Shown one piece after another: positions 44,943 through 54,048 of a stretch of 55,205 bases of DNA. The notes beneath the pieces are model-generated. The model had not been told where the DNA came from, made no database searches, and saw only the letters and a list, made by a program, of their open reading frames with translations. Source of the DNA: Alphaproteobacteria bacterium (GTDB lineage: Bacteria; Pseudomonadota; Alphaproteobacteria; Thalassobaculales; Thalassobaculaceae); the NCBI GenBank assembly GCA_013203465.1, contig JABMNR010000032.1, forward strand, positions 1 through 55,205. The letters run 5' to 3'. Within the stretch, counting starts at the first letter, position 1; each line of letters begins with the position of its first letter. Both the position numbers and the translations under genes were made by a program.

Positions 44943-46139
44943 TTACACCGCCCGCCCCGCCGCCGCGCCTGATGCCCAGGCCCATTGAAAGTTGAAGCCG
45001 CCGAGATGGCCGGTGACGTCGACCACCTCGCCGATGAAATACAGGCCGGGCACCGCCGTCGCCTGCATGGTTTTCGACGACAGATCGCGGGTGTCGACCC
45101 CGCCCAGGGTGACCTCGGCGGTGCGGTAGCCTTCGCTGCCCTGCGGCGTGACCGCCCAGCGGTTCACGCGGTCGGCCAGCCGGCGCAGGCGCGCGTCGCT
45201 GGTTTCGGCCAGGCGGTCGGTCGCCCCGGTCGCCGCGCACAGCCACTCGGCCATCCGCCTCGGCAGGACCGCGGCCAGGGCGGTGGGCACCTGCTGGCGC
45301 GGGTTCTCTTGTTTAGCGGCCTTGAGCCGGGCAAAGGCATCGACACCGCGCGCCAGATCGACGGCAATCGTCTCGCCCTCGCGCCAATAGGACGAGATTT
45401 GCAGGATCGACGGCCCGCTCAATCCCCGATGGGTGAACAGCAGCCCCTCGGCGAACCGGGTCTTGCCGCACGACACCTCGGCGTCGACCGACACCCCGGA
45501 CAGCGGCTTGGTCTGAGCCAGCAGGTCGGCGCCGAAGGTGAGGGGGACCAGGGCCGGGCGCGGCGCGACGATCCGCAGGCCGAACGACCGCGCGATGTCA
45601 TAGCCGAAGCCGGTGGCGCCGATCTTCGGGATCGACAGCCCGCCGGTCGCCACGATCACCGCCCTGGCGTCGAGGCGTCCCCGGTCGGTGGCGATGACGA
45701 ACCGGTCGTCCGGCTTGACGACCTGGGCGATCGTCGTTCCGGTCTCCACCGCCACCCCGGCGGCGGCGCATTCGGCCAGCAGCATGTCGATCACCTGTCG
45801 CGCCGAGCCGTCGCAGAACAGCTGACCCAGGATCTTCTCGTGATAGGCGATGCGGTGCTTGTCGATCAGGGCGATGAAATCATGCTGGGTGTAGCCGGCC
45901 AGCGCCGAGCGGCAGAACCGCGGGTTCCGCGACAGGAAATTGGCCGGGCCGGTGTGAATGTTGGTGAAATTGCAGCGCCCGCCGCCGGAGATACGGATTT
46001 TCTCGCCGACGGTCTTGGCGTGATCCAGCAGCACCACCGAACGGCCGCGTTTGCCGGCCTCGATCGCCGCCATCAGCCCCGCCGCGCCCGCGCCCAGGAC
46101 GACCACGTCGACGGCACGCCAGATCCGGTCGCGGCTCAT
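44943..46139 (-). CDS. BaiN/YhiN (HI0933) family FAD-dependent oxidoreductase
   Basis: 398 residues: [21 protein letters not shown] binds [18 protein letters not shown] is the family signature, [27 protein letters not shown] follows, and the C-terminal [26 protein letters not shown] is characteristic. The substrate of this family is generally unknown; BaiN of gut clostridia is linked to bile-acid reduction. Its start overlaps the stop of the upstream GMC gene in an ATGA, so translation is coupled. The positioning between two GMC dehydrogenases hints at a shared redox pathway, but this is inference. Confidence 0.88.
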   Translation of the reverse strand: MSRDRIWRAVDVVVLGAGAAGLMAAIEAGKRGRSVVLLDHAKTVGEKIRISGGGRCNFTNIHTGPANFLSRNPRFCRSALAGYTQHDFIALIDKHRIAYHEKILGQLFCDGSARQVIDMLLAECAAAGVAVETGTTIAQVVKPDDRFVIATDRGRLDARAVIVATGGLSIPKIGATGFGYDIARSFGLRIVAPRPALVPLTFGADLLAQTKPLSGVSVDAEVSCGKTRFAEGLLFTHRGLSGPSILQISSYWREGETIAVDLARGVDAFARLKAAKQENPRQQVPTALAAVLPRRMAEWLCAATGATDRLAETSDARLRRLADRVNRWAVTPQGSEGYRTAEVTLGGVDTRDLSSKTMQATAVPGLYFIGEVVDVTGHLGGFNFQWAWASGAAAGRAV

Positions 46140-47836
46140 GCGGCGGGGTTGTCGCCGGCGCGCTGTTTAGCCCGCCAATCCGGCGCGATCCAGACCGGGG
46201 CATTCGACGGGTCGAGCCGGGGACGGCCCAGGATATGATCCGCCGCCTTCTCGCCGACCATGATGGTGGGCGCGTTCAAATTGCCGTTGGTGATGGTCGG
46301 GAACACCGAGCTGTCGACCACCCGCAGGCCACCCGCTCCGATCACCCGCAGGTCCGGCGTGACCACCGCCATCGGGTCGCCGGGCGCGCCGATCTTGGCG
46401 GTGCAACTGGGGTGATAGGCGCTTTCGGCGTTGGCCCGCACCCAGGCGTCGATTCCGGCGTCCGTGGTGACCGCCGAACCGGGCTGGATCTCGTCGCCGC
46501 GATAGGAGGCCATGGCCGGCTGGGCCATGATCTCGCGGGTCAGGTGGATCACCCGCCGCCAATCCTCACGGTCGCGCTCGTCGCTCAGATAGTTGAAGCG
46601 GATCACCGGCGCGTCGGTCGGTGACGGGCCGCCGATCGTCACGCTGCCCCGGCTTTTCGGTTTGTTCGGGCCGACATGCACCTGCAAGCCGTGGCCGTCG
46701 AACGCCGCCTTGCCGTCGTAGCGCATGGCCCCTGGCAGAAAGTGGTACTGGATGTCCGGCCACTCGAGGCCGGGGCGGGACCGGATGAAGGCGCAGGACT
46801 CGAAATGGTTGGTTGCTCCCAACCCCTTCTTGGTGAGGATCCAGCGCAACCCGATGAGGAATTTGCGCCAGGGCGACAGCTCGCCGTTCAGGGTGATCGG
46901 CTGGGTGCAGCGAAACTGGAAATAAACCTCCAGGTGGTCCTGCAAATTGGCGCCGACGCCCGGCCGGTCGGCCACCACCTCGATGCCATGCTCGCGCAGC
47001 AGTGCCGCCGGCCCGATGCCGGAGCGTTGCAGGATGGTAGGGGAGCCGATGGACCCCGCCGACAGGATCACCTCGCGCCGGGCGGTCGCGTGCCGCGTTT
47101 GGCCACGAACCGAGTACTCGATACCGGTCGCGCGGGGGCCGGTCGCCCCGTTGCCGTTGAACGTGACGCGGTGGGTCAGCGCCTTGGTGACCAGCGTCAG
47201 GTTGGGGCGCTGCAACGCCGGTTTCAGATAGGCGTTGGCGGCCGACCAGCGCACACCGTTCTTGACGGTCATGTGCATCGGCCCGAAGCCCTCCTGCCGT
47301 TCGCCGTTGTAGTCGGCGGTGGCGCCGTACCCGGCTTGCACCCCGGCCTCGATAAAGGCGCGGTACAGCGGGTTGCGCATGCCGTTACCGTTGTTGGTGG
47401 CCAGCGGGCCGTCGCTGCCGCGCCAGGCGTCGCCGCCGCCGATCCAGGCCTCGGCGCGCTTGAAATACGGCAGTACGTCGGCGTAGCTCCAGCCCTCGGC
47501 GCCGTGATCGCGCCATTGGTCGAAATCGCGGGCGTGGCCCCGGACATAGACCATGCCGTTGATCGAGGACGAGCCGCCGATCACCTTGCCGCGTGGGCAG
47601 TGCAGGCGCCGGCCGCCCATGCCCGGCTCCGGCTGGGTCTCGAAGAACCAGTTGAACCGCCGCATGTTCATCGGGATCGACAGCGCGGTCGGCATCTGGA
47701 TGAAGATCGACCGATCGCTGCCCCCGGCCTCCAGCACCAGCACCGAATGCCGGCCATCGGCGCTTAGCCGGTCGGCCAGCACACAGCCGGCGGAGCCGGC
47801 GCCGACGATGATGTAGTCGAACTCGGCCGTTTCCAT
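46136..47836 (-). CDS. GMC oxidoreductase (choline-dehydrogenase-like), copy 2
   Basis: 566 residues: [46 protein letters not shown], and the active-site histidine in [12 protein letters not shown] with asparagine in [10 protein letters not shown]. Paralogous to the copy at 43216, with the same order of motifs, so the two probably use related alcohols. The start at 47836 is chosen by the FAD motif; there is no strong ribosome site, and the SDR-fold stop lies 8 bp away, so coupling is likely. The downstream BaiN/YhiN gene overlaps by four bases. The group runs SDR, GMC, BaiN, GMC. Confidence 0.9.
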   Translation of the reverse strand: METAEFDYIIVGAGSAGCVLADRLSADGRHSVLVLEAGGSDRSIFIQMPTALSIPMNMRRFNWFFETQPEPGMGGRRLHCPRGKVIGGSSSINGMVYVRGHARDFDQWRDHGAEGWSYADVLPYFKRAEAWIGGGDAWRGSDGPLATNNGNGMRNPLYRAFIEAGVQAGYGATADYNGERQEGFGPMHMTVKNGVRWSAANAYLKPALQRPNLTLVTKALTHRVTFNGNGATGPRATGIEYSVRGQTRHATARREVILSAGSIGSPTILQRSGIGPAALLREHGIEVVADRPGVGANLQDHLEVYFQFRCTQPITLNGELSPWRKFLIGLRWILTKKGLGATNHFESCAFIRSRPGLEWPDIQYHFLPGAMRYDGKAAFDGHGLQVHVGPNKPKSRGSVTIGGPSPTDAPVIRFNYLSDERDREDWRRVIHLTREIMAQPAMASYRGDEIQPGSAVTTDAGIDAWVRANAESAYHPSCTAKIGAPGDPMAVVTPDLRVIGAGGLRVVDSSVFPTITNGNLNAPTIMVGEKAADHILGRPRLDPSNAPVWIAPDWRAKQRAGDNPAA

Positions 47837-47844
47837 CTGGACGC

Positions 47845-48585
47845 TCAGGTTTGCGCGCCACCGTTGCTGGCGATCATCTGGCCGTTGATGAAGCCGCCGG
47901 CGTCGGAGCACAGGAACGCGGTCAGCGCGGCGATGTCGTTCGGCGTGCCCAACCGGCCGAGCGGAATCTTGCCGATCTGGCCGCGAATATGGGCGGTCAT
48001 CGACGGGTCGGCATGCTCACTCTCGATCGGGCCGGGCGAGATGGCGTTGGTGGTCACCCCGCTGGGAGCGAGTTCCTTGGCCAGCGCCTTGGTCAAGCCC
48101 CACAGCCCATGCTTGGCGGCCGACACCGGCGCCCGCCCGGCGTAGCCGTGCATGGCGTTCATCCCGGTCAGGTTGACGATCCGACCCCATCCGGCCTCCA
48201 ACATGCCGGGGCCGAAGGCTCGGGCGGTGTAGAACGCGCTGTGCAGGTCGGTGTTCATCACCCGATGCCAGTCGTCGTCGGTCATCTCCAGGGTCGGCTT
48301 TTCCGGCCGGATGGCGGCGTTGTTGACCAGAACGTGGACGGCGCCGAACTCGGACAGCACGTGGCGGGCCATATCGGCGACAGCGGCGGAATCACCAACG
48401 TCGAGCATGGCGACCAGGGCGCGGCGTCCCTTGGCTTCGACCTCGGCGGCGACTGCCTCGCAAATGGCGCGGTTGCTGCGGCCGTTAATCACCACGTCGC
48501 AGCCTTGGTCGGCCAATGCCAGGACGATCGCCCGGCCGATATTCTGCCCGGCGCCGGAGACGAAGGCGGTGCGTTTGTCGGTCAT
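47845..48585 (-). CDS. SDR-fold protein with Val in place of the catalytic Tyr
   Basis: 246 residues with [19 protein letters not shown] (nucleotide binding, 9-27), [11 protein letters not shown] (84-94) and a C-terminal [36 protein letters not shown]. The active-site motif reads [10 protein letters not shown], so the tyrosine is V154 while K158 is kept. A subgroup of SDRs carries His or another residue there. GGGAGAG precedes the ATG at 48585. It is the first gene of the leftward SDR-GMC-BaiN group, so it could act on the aldehyde or alcohol made by the GMC enzymes if active. Confidence 0.87.
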   Translation of the reverse strand: MTDKRTAFVSGAGQNIGRAIVLALADQGCDVVINGRSNRAICEAVAAEVEAKGRRALVAMLDVGDSAAVADMARHVLSEFGAVHVLVNNAAIRPEKPTLEMTDDDWHRVMNTDLHSAFYTARAFGPGMLEAGWGRIVNLTGMNAMHGYAGRAPVSAAKHGLWGLTKALAKELAPSGVTTNAISPGPIESEHADPSMTAHIRGQIGKIPLGRLGTPNDIAALTAFLCSDAGGFINGQMIASNGGAQT

Positions 48586-48658
48586 GCGCGCTCTCCCGAT
48601 GATGTGTCGGCGGAGCTTAGGGCGAGGGCATGGCCGCGCCAAGCCGCGTCGCGGGGGA

Positions 48659-50053
48659 TCACGTCACCTCGAACCAGGTGACCATGCCGCCGGCGTGATG
48701 CTCCATCATGTGACAGTGGAGCAGCCATTTGCCCGGGTTGTCGGCGACGAAGGCGGCGATCACGTTTTCCCGTGGCCGCATCAGCACCGTGTCATGCCAG
48801 CCGCCGACCTGTGGCGGCCGTTGGCTCCATTCCACCACGCGAAGATGATGACCGTGCACGTGCATGGCGTGATCCCAGCCGGTGAGGTTGGCCATGCCGA
48901 GTTCCACGGTGCGGCCGCGCGCCACGGTGAAGAGCGGTTTCTCCGGCATGCCGGCATCCCCGGCGAGCGCCCAGACCAGGCCGTGCTCGCGGGCAAGCTC
49001 GCGCAGTGGTTTGCGGACCCCCTTGTGACGCGCGCCCTCTAAGCCGCCCATCGCCCCGCCCTCCATCGGCAGCGGCACGCGAAACGGGTCCGTCCGGTCG
49101 GGTTCGGGCAGCGCGGCGGGGGTCAGGGTCGGCGTGCGCTCGGGCGCGACGGTGTCGCCGATCTCAAGGGTCAGCAGCGCCAAGGTCTCTTGCGGGCTGA
49201 CGAAGCTCAACGCGACGGTGGTGCCGGGCGCGGCGGTGCGGATCAACAGATCAACCCGCTGTGCCGGTGCCAACAGCAAGGGGTTGGGGTCCAATCCGAC
49301 CAACCGTGTCGTCAGCCCGTCCTTGGCCGCGACCCAGGCGTTCGCCCCGGTCAGGGTCAGCGGCAGCACGCGCGCGTTGGCGGCGTTCAACAGCCGTAGC
49401 CGCACCCAACCATCGGCCGGAACCGGCAGGGTTTCCTGCTCGCGGCCATTGATCGTCAGCACATTGCCGTAGCGGCCGCCATGGGCGCGCTCGCGGACAT
49501 CACCGTAGCCGCGTTGGTCCAGCGCGCCTTGTTCCGTGAGCCGCCAATCGTCCAGCACCACCATGTGGTCGAGGTCGACGTCGAGCGGGCTGTCATCCTC
49601 GACGATCAGCGGGCCGTACAGGCCACGATCCATTTGCACCGCCCCCTTGTAGTGGGAGTGGTACCAGAAGCTGCCGGAATCCGGCGGCGTCAGGGTGTAG
49701 TCGAAAGTGCCGCCCGGCGGGATCGGCTCCTGGGTCAGACCGGGAACCCCATCCATGGCATTGTCGATCCGCAGCCCATGCCAGTGCACCGTGGTCGGCT
49801 CGGCCAAGTCGTTGATCACCCGGACGGTCTGGCTCACCCCACGCGTCAGCCGCAGCAGCGGGCCGGGCGACCGGCCGTTGAACAGCCATAGGTCGGCCGC
49901 CGGTCGGCCGGATCCCTCCAGATGCGCGCGTCCCAGGCCCGAGCGTAGCACGGCAACTGGGGCCTCGGCACCGAGCACACCACCCGGCAGGGCGGCGGTG
50001 AGGGCGCCGGCGGACGCGCCAGCCAGCAGCGCGCGGCGGGTCAGTGGAACCAT
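48659..50053 (-). CDS. Three-domain multicopper oxidase, Tat-exported
   Basis: 464 residues. The twin-arginine signal TRRALLAGASAGALTAALPG opens the protein. Copper sites are HWH (90-92) and HSH (132-134) in domain 1, and MHVHGHH and HCHMMEHHAGGM (446-457) in domain 3. The final motif supplies the type 1 cysteine, histidine and methionine. This is a laccase/CopA/SufI-type enzyme oxidising metal ions or phenolics in the periplasm. The ATG at 50053 is chosen because it starts the signal peptide; an ATG at 50095 would extend it. It stands alone, with its own 73-bp gap to the SDR-fold gene. It is unrelated in layout to the two-domain oxidase at 19768. Confidence 0.87.
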   Translation of the reverse strand: MVPLTRRALLAGASAGALTAALPGGVLGAEAPVAVLRSGLGRAHLEGSGRPAADLWLFNGRSPGPLLRLTRGVSQTVRVINDLAEPTTVHWHGLRIDNAMDGVPGLTQEPIPPGGTFDYTLTPPDSGSFWYHSHYKGAVQMDRGLYGPLIVEDDSPLDVDLDHMVVLDDWRLTEQGALDQRGYGDVRERAHGGRYGNVLTINGREQETLPVPADGWVRLRLLNAANARVLPLTLTGANAWVAAKDGLTTRLVGLDPNPLLLAPAQRVDLLIRTAAPGTTVALSFVSPQETLALLTLEIGDTVAPERTPTLTPAALPEPDRTDPFRVPLPMEGGAMGGLEGARHKGVRKPLRELAREHGLVWALAGDAGMPEKPLFTVARGRTVELGMANLTGWDHAMHVHGHHLRVVEWSQRPPQVGGWHDTVLMRPRENVIAAFVADNPGKWLLHCHMMEHHAGGMVTWFEVT

Positions 50054-50183
50054 GGGCGTTGTCTTGCGGGTGAAGCCATCATGGACAAGGTCCATCGCTG
50101 AAGATTTGGTATCGATCTTACGCCGCGCAGGGTATTCGCGATAGCGTACCCATTGGACAGTACTGAACAGCAAAGGACCGGGA

Positions 50184-50642
50184 ATGCGGTTGATCGTCGC
50201 GCGGGTGGTCGTGCTGGTCTTGATTGCGGCGGTGATGGTGGCCGGCGTGTGGTCACGCCTGTCCGCTTCCGCGACGATCGAGCGGCATCGTGATCGGGTT
50301 CTTGAGCTGTGCACCATCGGCTTTGGTCAGATCGCCGATGTCCCGTCGCTCGACACGCTGCGGTCGGACAAGGCGACAAGCTGGAGTTGGGGCGTGTACG
50401 AGATGCCGTCGCGCGTGTTCAACGACCGGCTGCCGCACGATACCGAGACTTTCGCGGCGGTTCGGGTCAGCCGGCGGGATCGCTTGGTCGGGTCCGAGGG
50501 GATATGCCGGATCGCGCTGTGCGTCTATTCCATCCCGCTCGGCCGCGCCACGGCCTTGGTGAACGAGCAACGATGCGGCGGCGCCGGGGCCGAGCATCTG
50601 GTTCCCGAAACGCTGAAACCAGATATCCTGCGCGCGCGTTAG
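50184..50642 (+). CDS. Hypothetical membrane-anchored or exported protein
   Basis: 152 residues. A strong N-terminal hydrophobic helix (VARVVVLVLIAAVMVAGVW) anchors or exports it. The rest is soluble and not recognised, with cysteines in LELCTIGFG, SEGICRIALCVYS and NEQRCGG that could form disulfides in the periplasm. AAGGA lies upstream of the ATG at 50184. It is divergent from the multicopper oxidase gene (130-bp gap), and its TAG stop interlocks with the racemase-like TAA in TTAG at 50639-50642. I assign no function. Confidence 0.65.
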   Translation: MRLIVARVVVLVLIAAVMVAGVWSRLSASATIERHRDRVLELCTIGFGQIADVPSLDTLRSDKATSWSWGVYEMPSRVFNDRLPHDTETFAAVRVSRRDRLVGSEGICRIALCVYSIPLGRATALVNEQRCGGAGAEHLVPETLKPDILRAR

Positions 50643-51325
50643 ACCGCCTTGCGCAGGGCCGCCCGCGCCAGCAGCCGGGTGGAGTCGAGGGTCGGTAGTG
50701 GGGAGTTCCCATCGTTCATGATCAACGGGATTTCAGTGCAGCCGAGCACCACGGCGTCGCATCCATCGTCCTTCAGCCGGCCGATCACCCGCTGATGGCA
50801 GGCGATCGCGTCCGGCGTGAAGATGCCGCACACCAGCTCATCCATGATGATGCGGTTGATCTCGTCGCGGTCGGTGACGGTCGGGCGCCGATAGTCTACC
50901 CCGCGCGCGTCGAGCTTTTCCGGATAGACGGCGCTGTCGACGAGCCAGCGGGTGCCCAGCAGGCCAAGACATCGGAACCCGCGCGCGACGGCCTCATCGG
51001 CAACGACCTCGGCGATGTGCAGCCATGGCAGGGGCGATCGCGCCTCAATGAGGGGTAGCGCCTGGTGGATGGTGTTGTCGGGACAGATCAGGAAATCGGC
51101 GCCGATGGCCGCCAGCTTGTTGGCCGAGGCGAGCATCAACTCCCCTACGCCTTGCCAGTCATCGCGGCCGAGGCAGGCGGTGTAGTTGGCCAGCGACGGG
51201 GTGTGCATCGACACCTCGGGATGGGCGTGCGGGCCGAGAAACCCGGCCCCTTCGACGCAGATTGTCTTGTAACAGAGGGCGGCGCCCTCGGCGGAACAAC
51301 CCACAAGCCCGATGTGTTGCGGCAT
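50639..51325 (-). CDS. Aspartate/glutamate racemase family protein
   Basis: 228 residues: N-terminal HIGLVGCSAEGAALCYKTIC and the two catalytic cysteines C81 (FLICPDNTIH) and C196 (VVLGCTEIPLI). The usual CNT motif is CPDNT, a slight departure. Such enzymes invert acidic amino acids by a two-cysteine mechanism, or act on related hydantoins or malonates. Its ATG directly follows the tupA stop codon with no gap, so it is translated from the same message as a tungstate importer, an unexpected pairing. Confidence 0.88.
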   Translation of the reverse strand: MPQHIGLVGCSAEGAALCYKTICVEGAGFLGPHAHPEVSMHTPSLANYTACLGRDDWQGVGELMLASANKLAAIGADFLICPDNTIHQALPLIEARSPLPWLHIAEVVADEAVARGFRCLGLLGTRWLVDSAVYPEKLDARGVDYRRPTVTDRDEINRIIMDELVCGIFTPDAIACHQRVIGRLKDDGCDAVVLGCTEIPLIMNDGNSPLPTLDSTRLLARAALRKAV

Positions 51326-52159
51326 TCACTCCCCTCCCGCGTTCGGATAGAACAGCTGCTGGCCGCCGACCGTGTAGGCGGCGATGGCGTCTTGTCCTGC
51401 CGGGCCGATCAGCCAGTCGATGAACGCCTGACCGTCGGCCGCTTTCACATGCGGGTGCTTGGCCGGGTTCACCAGGATGACGCCGTACTGGTTGAACAAT
51501 TGCTTGTCGCCCTCGACGTGGATTTCGAAGTCGCCCTTGTTGGCGTAGGCGATCCAGGTGGCGCGGTCGCTCAGGGTGTAGGCGGCCATACCGACGGCGG
51601 CGTTGAGCGTCGCGCCCATGCCGGAGCCGGTCTCACGGTACCAGGTGCCGCTGGCCCCGGTGGGGTCGACGCCGGCAGCTTTCCACAACCCTAGTTCCTT
51701 CTTGTGGGTGCCGCTGTCGTCGCCGCGCGAGGCGAACAGCGCCTTTTTGCTGGCGATGGTGGTCAGCGCCTTGGGTGCGTCTCGGCCGCCCGATATACCG
51801 GCCGGATCGGCGGCCGGGCCGACGATCACGAAGTCATTGTACATCACGTCGAACCGTTTCATTCCGAAGCCGTCGGCGACGAATTTCTCCTCGGCCGGCT
51901 TTGCATGGACCAGCAGCACGTCGCCATCGCCGTTGCGCGCGTTCTTCAGCGCTTGGCCGGTGCCGACGGCGATCACCCGCACCGCGATCCCGGTGGCGGC
52001 GGTGAACTGGAGCAGGATCGCGTCGAACAGGCCCGAGTTCTGGGTCGAGGTGGTGGACTGCACGGTGATGAAGCGCTCGGCGGCGAACGCCGGCAGGGTC
52101 AGGATCGTGGACAGTGCCAGGGCGACTAAGGCTGGGGTGAACAAGACACGGCGGATCAT
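51326..52159 (-). CDS. tupA: Tungstate-binding protein TupA
   Basis: 277 residues with a signal peptide (VLFTPALVALALSTILTLPAFA). The anion-binding motifs of tungstate receptors are present: TTSTQNSGLFDAILLQF, SRGDDSGTHKKELGLW, and WYRETGSGMGATLNAA. It captures tungstate in the periplasm for TupBC. The ATG overlaps the tupC stop in an ATGA. TupA-type receptors prefer tungstate over molybdate, though selectivity cannot be read from sequence. Two molybdenum-hydroxylase-family genes in this window could use the metal. Confidence 0.93.
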   Translation of the reverse strand: MIRRVLFTPALVALALSTILTLPAFAAERFITVQSTTSTQNSGLFDAILLQFTAATGIAVRVIAVGTGQALKNARNGDGDVLLVHAKPAEEKFVADGFGMKRFDVMYNDFVIVGPAADPAGISGGRDAPKALTTIASKKALFASRGDDSGTHKKELGLWKAAGVDPTGASGTWYRETGSGMGATLNAAVGMAAYTLSDRATWIAYANKGDFEIHVEGDKQLFNQYGVILVNPAKHPHVKAADGQAFIDWLIGPAGQDAIAAYTVGGQQLFYPNAGGE

Positions 52160-52923
52160 GGCAGCAGCCTCCCTTCAATGAACGCGGCCGCCGGCTCGCT
52201 GGCCGGGGCGTCAAAGAACCGGGCGGCGGGCGCGTCCTCCGTCACCCGGCCCCGGTGCAGAAACACGACCCGGCCGGCGAGGCGCTTGGCTTGGCCAAGA
52301 TCGTGGGTGACGAACACGATGGTGGTGCCGGCGTCACGGGCGCGGCCGACCCGATCCTCGATCGCGGCGGTGGCGGTCGGGTCGAGGTTGGCGGTCGGCT
52401 CGTCCATCAGCAGGACCTCGGGGCCGGGCGCCAAAGCACGCGCCAGCGCCAGCTTCTGCTGCTCGCCGCCGGACAGTACCCGCGCGGGCGCATCGGCCAG
52501 CCGGTCGAGCCCGACCTCGGCCAGGGCGGATGCCGTGCGCTCATGCCACTCGGCCTTGGGAATACCGGCCGCGCGCAAGGCATAGCGCAGGTTGTCGGCA
52601 ACCGAGCGGCGCAGCAGGACCGGCGCCTGGAACACGAAGCCGAGGCGTTTGATCCGAACCCGATCCGGTGCTCGTCCGGCCCAGGTGACGCTCCCGGCGT
52701 CCGGCGCGATCAGCCCGGCGAGCAGGCGCAGCAGCAGGCTTTTCCCGGCGCCGTTCGGCCCCATGATCACCGTCAGCGGGCCCACCTCGACCCGCAGATC
52801 GACATTGTCCAACAACGTCCGGCCGTCGCGCCACAGGCCGAGGGCGCGGGCGACCAGGGGAAGAACCTCGCCCCTGTGCTCCGTGCGTGCGGTCATCGGT
52901 GGGATGTCAGGCGAGAACGGCAT
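52156..52923 (-). CDS. tupC: Tungstate ABC transporter ATP-binding protein TupC
   Basis: 255 residues of an ABC ATPase: Walker A GPNGAGKS (55-62), FVFQAPVLLRRSVADNL (Q-loop), the signature LSGGEQQ, Walker B VLLMDEP and THDL. The ATG at 52923 overlaps the permease gene by 17 bp; an ATG at 52896 is an alternative without overlap, and neither has a clear ribosome site. It powers import through TupB. Confidence 0.92.
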   Translation of the reverse strand: MPFSPDIPPMTARTEHRGEVLPLVARALGLWRDGRTLLDNVDLRVEVGPLTVIMGPNGAGKSLLLRLLAGLIAPDAGSVTWAGRAPDRVRIKRLGFVFQAPVLLRRSVADNLRYALRAAGIPKAEWHERTASALAEVGLDRLADAPARVLSGGEQQKLALARALAPGPEVLLMDEPTANLDPTATAAIEDRVGRARDAGTTIVFVTHDLGQAKRLAGRVVFLHRGRVTEDAPAARFFDAPASEPAAAFIEGRLLP

Positions 52924-53614
52924 GCCGCGGCGTCCGCCGTACCGTCATCACCGCGGCGTTTACCGCGACGGCGATGAGCAACAGGATGATCCCGAGCCCG
53001 AGCGCCAAGGCCAGATTGCCCTTGGAGGTTTCCAGGGCGATCGCCGTCGTCATGACCCGGGTGACGTGGTTGATGTTGCCGCCGACGATGATGACCGCGC
53101 CGACCTCCGCCACCGCCCGGCCGAACCCGGCCAGCAAGGCGGTCAACAGGCTAAACCGACCTTCCCACAGCAGCGTCGCCACCATGCCCATCGGGCCGAC
53201 ACCGAACACGCGCAATTGCTCGTCATACTCGGCGCGCAAATCCTCCACGGTCTGCCGTGTGACGGCGGCGACGATCGGGATCACCAGCAGCATCTGGGCG
53301 AGGATCATGGCTTCCGGTGTGTACAGCAGACCAAGCGGGCCGAGTGGTCCGGCGCGCGACAGCGCCAGATAAACGACCAGACCGACCACGACCGGCGGCA
53401 GCCCCATCAACGCGTTCAGCGTGACCAGAACCGCCCCGCGCCCGGGAAATCGGGTGACCGCAAGCGCCGCCCCCAGGGGCAAGGCGATCAGGGCGGCGGC
53501 GACCACGGCGGTCAGGCTGACGCGCAGGGACAACCCCACGATCTCCATCAGATCGGCGTCCAGGTCCAGCAACAGCCGAAACGCCTCGGCGAACGCGCCG
53601 CTCAAATCTTGCAT
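52907..53614 (-). CDS. tupB: Tungstate ABC transporter permease TupB
   Basis: 235 residues with about five to six membrane helices and the inner-membrane permease motif GFGRAVAEVGAVIIVGGN, which contacts TupC. VVAAALIALPLGAALAVTRFPG and LNALMGLPPVVVGLVVYLALS are typical of TupB. The ATG at 53614 has a strong GGAGGTG upstream, and the longer frame is discounted. First gene of the operon tupB-tupC-tupA-racemase. Confidence 0.93.
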   Translation of the reverse strand: MQDLSGAFAEAFRLLLDLDADLMEIVGLSLRVSLTAVVAAALIALPLGAALAVTRFPGRGAVLVTLNALMGLPPVVVGLVVYLALSRAGPLGPLGLLYTPEAMILAQMLLVIPIVAAVTRQTVEDLRAEYDEQLRVFGVGPMGMVATLLWEGRFSLLTALLAGFGRAVAEVGAVIIVGGNINHVTRVMTTAIALETSKGNLALALGLGIILLLIAVAVNAAVMTVRRTPRHAVLA

Positions 53615-53821
53615 GATCACCTCCGACGAGACGATCATTACGCTTTGACTGTCTTAAGTACATAAAAAGGCTCTATAGAAAATTTTTTGCGTAATTAAAC
53701 ATGAAAATGTGTATTCCCTGAGAGGTAATAGCGGCCGTTGCCCCGCTCGGCGTGGCCCCCTACATTCCGCCCACCGCGCGACCATTCCAGAAACAGCGCG
53801 GACAACCGGGGAGATGAGACC
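53615..53821. other. AT-rich divergent promoter region, tup operon and DUF6494-mrp pair
   Basis: The 207-bp gap is strikingly AT-rich around 53650-53710, as expected for promoters in a GC-rich genome. It contains the palindromes CTTAAG (53653-53658) and TCTATAGA (53672-53679). It carries no clear ModE-type or riboswitch structure that I can recognise. Transcription factors that could bind are not encoded in the window. Confidence 0.4.
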
Positions 53822-54040
53822 ATGGCCGACGACGCGTTTGAGATGTCGGTGCGCAAGTTCCTGAAGCAGCTTGGCGTGACCGGGCATCAGGAGATGGAGG
53901 CCGCGATCCGTGCGGCGCGCGCCTCCGGCGCCTTGGACGGCAAAACCACGATCAAGGCCCGCGCCGTCGTCACGCTGGAAGGCACCGGGCTGAACCATCA
54001 AGTCGAGGCCGATATCGTGCTGCCCTCCTCGGAGGGGTGA
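53822..54040 (+). CDS. DUF6494 family small protein
   Basis: 72 residues: MSVRKFLKQLGVTGHQEMEAAIRAA, then DGKTTIKARAVVTLEGTGLNHQVEADIVL. It matches the short DUF6494 family of proteobacteria, of unknown function. GGGGAGATGAG precedes the ATG. It ends 8 bp before the Mrp/ApbC gene, whose ribosome site lies inside its last codons, so the two are surely co-expressed. A role in iron-sulphur work is only association. Confidence 0.85.
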   Translation: MADDAFEMSVRKFLKQLGVTGHQEMEAAIRAARASGALDGKTTIKARAVVTLEGTGLNHQVEADIVLPSSEG

Positions 54041-54048
54041 GCCGTCAC

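Noticed and set aside
53615-53821. Molybdenum-cofactor riboswitch or ModE site before tupB
   Set aside because: Only short AT palindromes are seen, with no matching stem architecture or ModE consensus.
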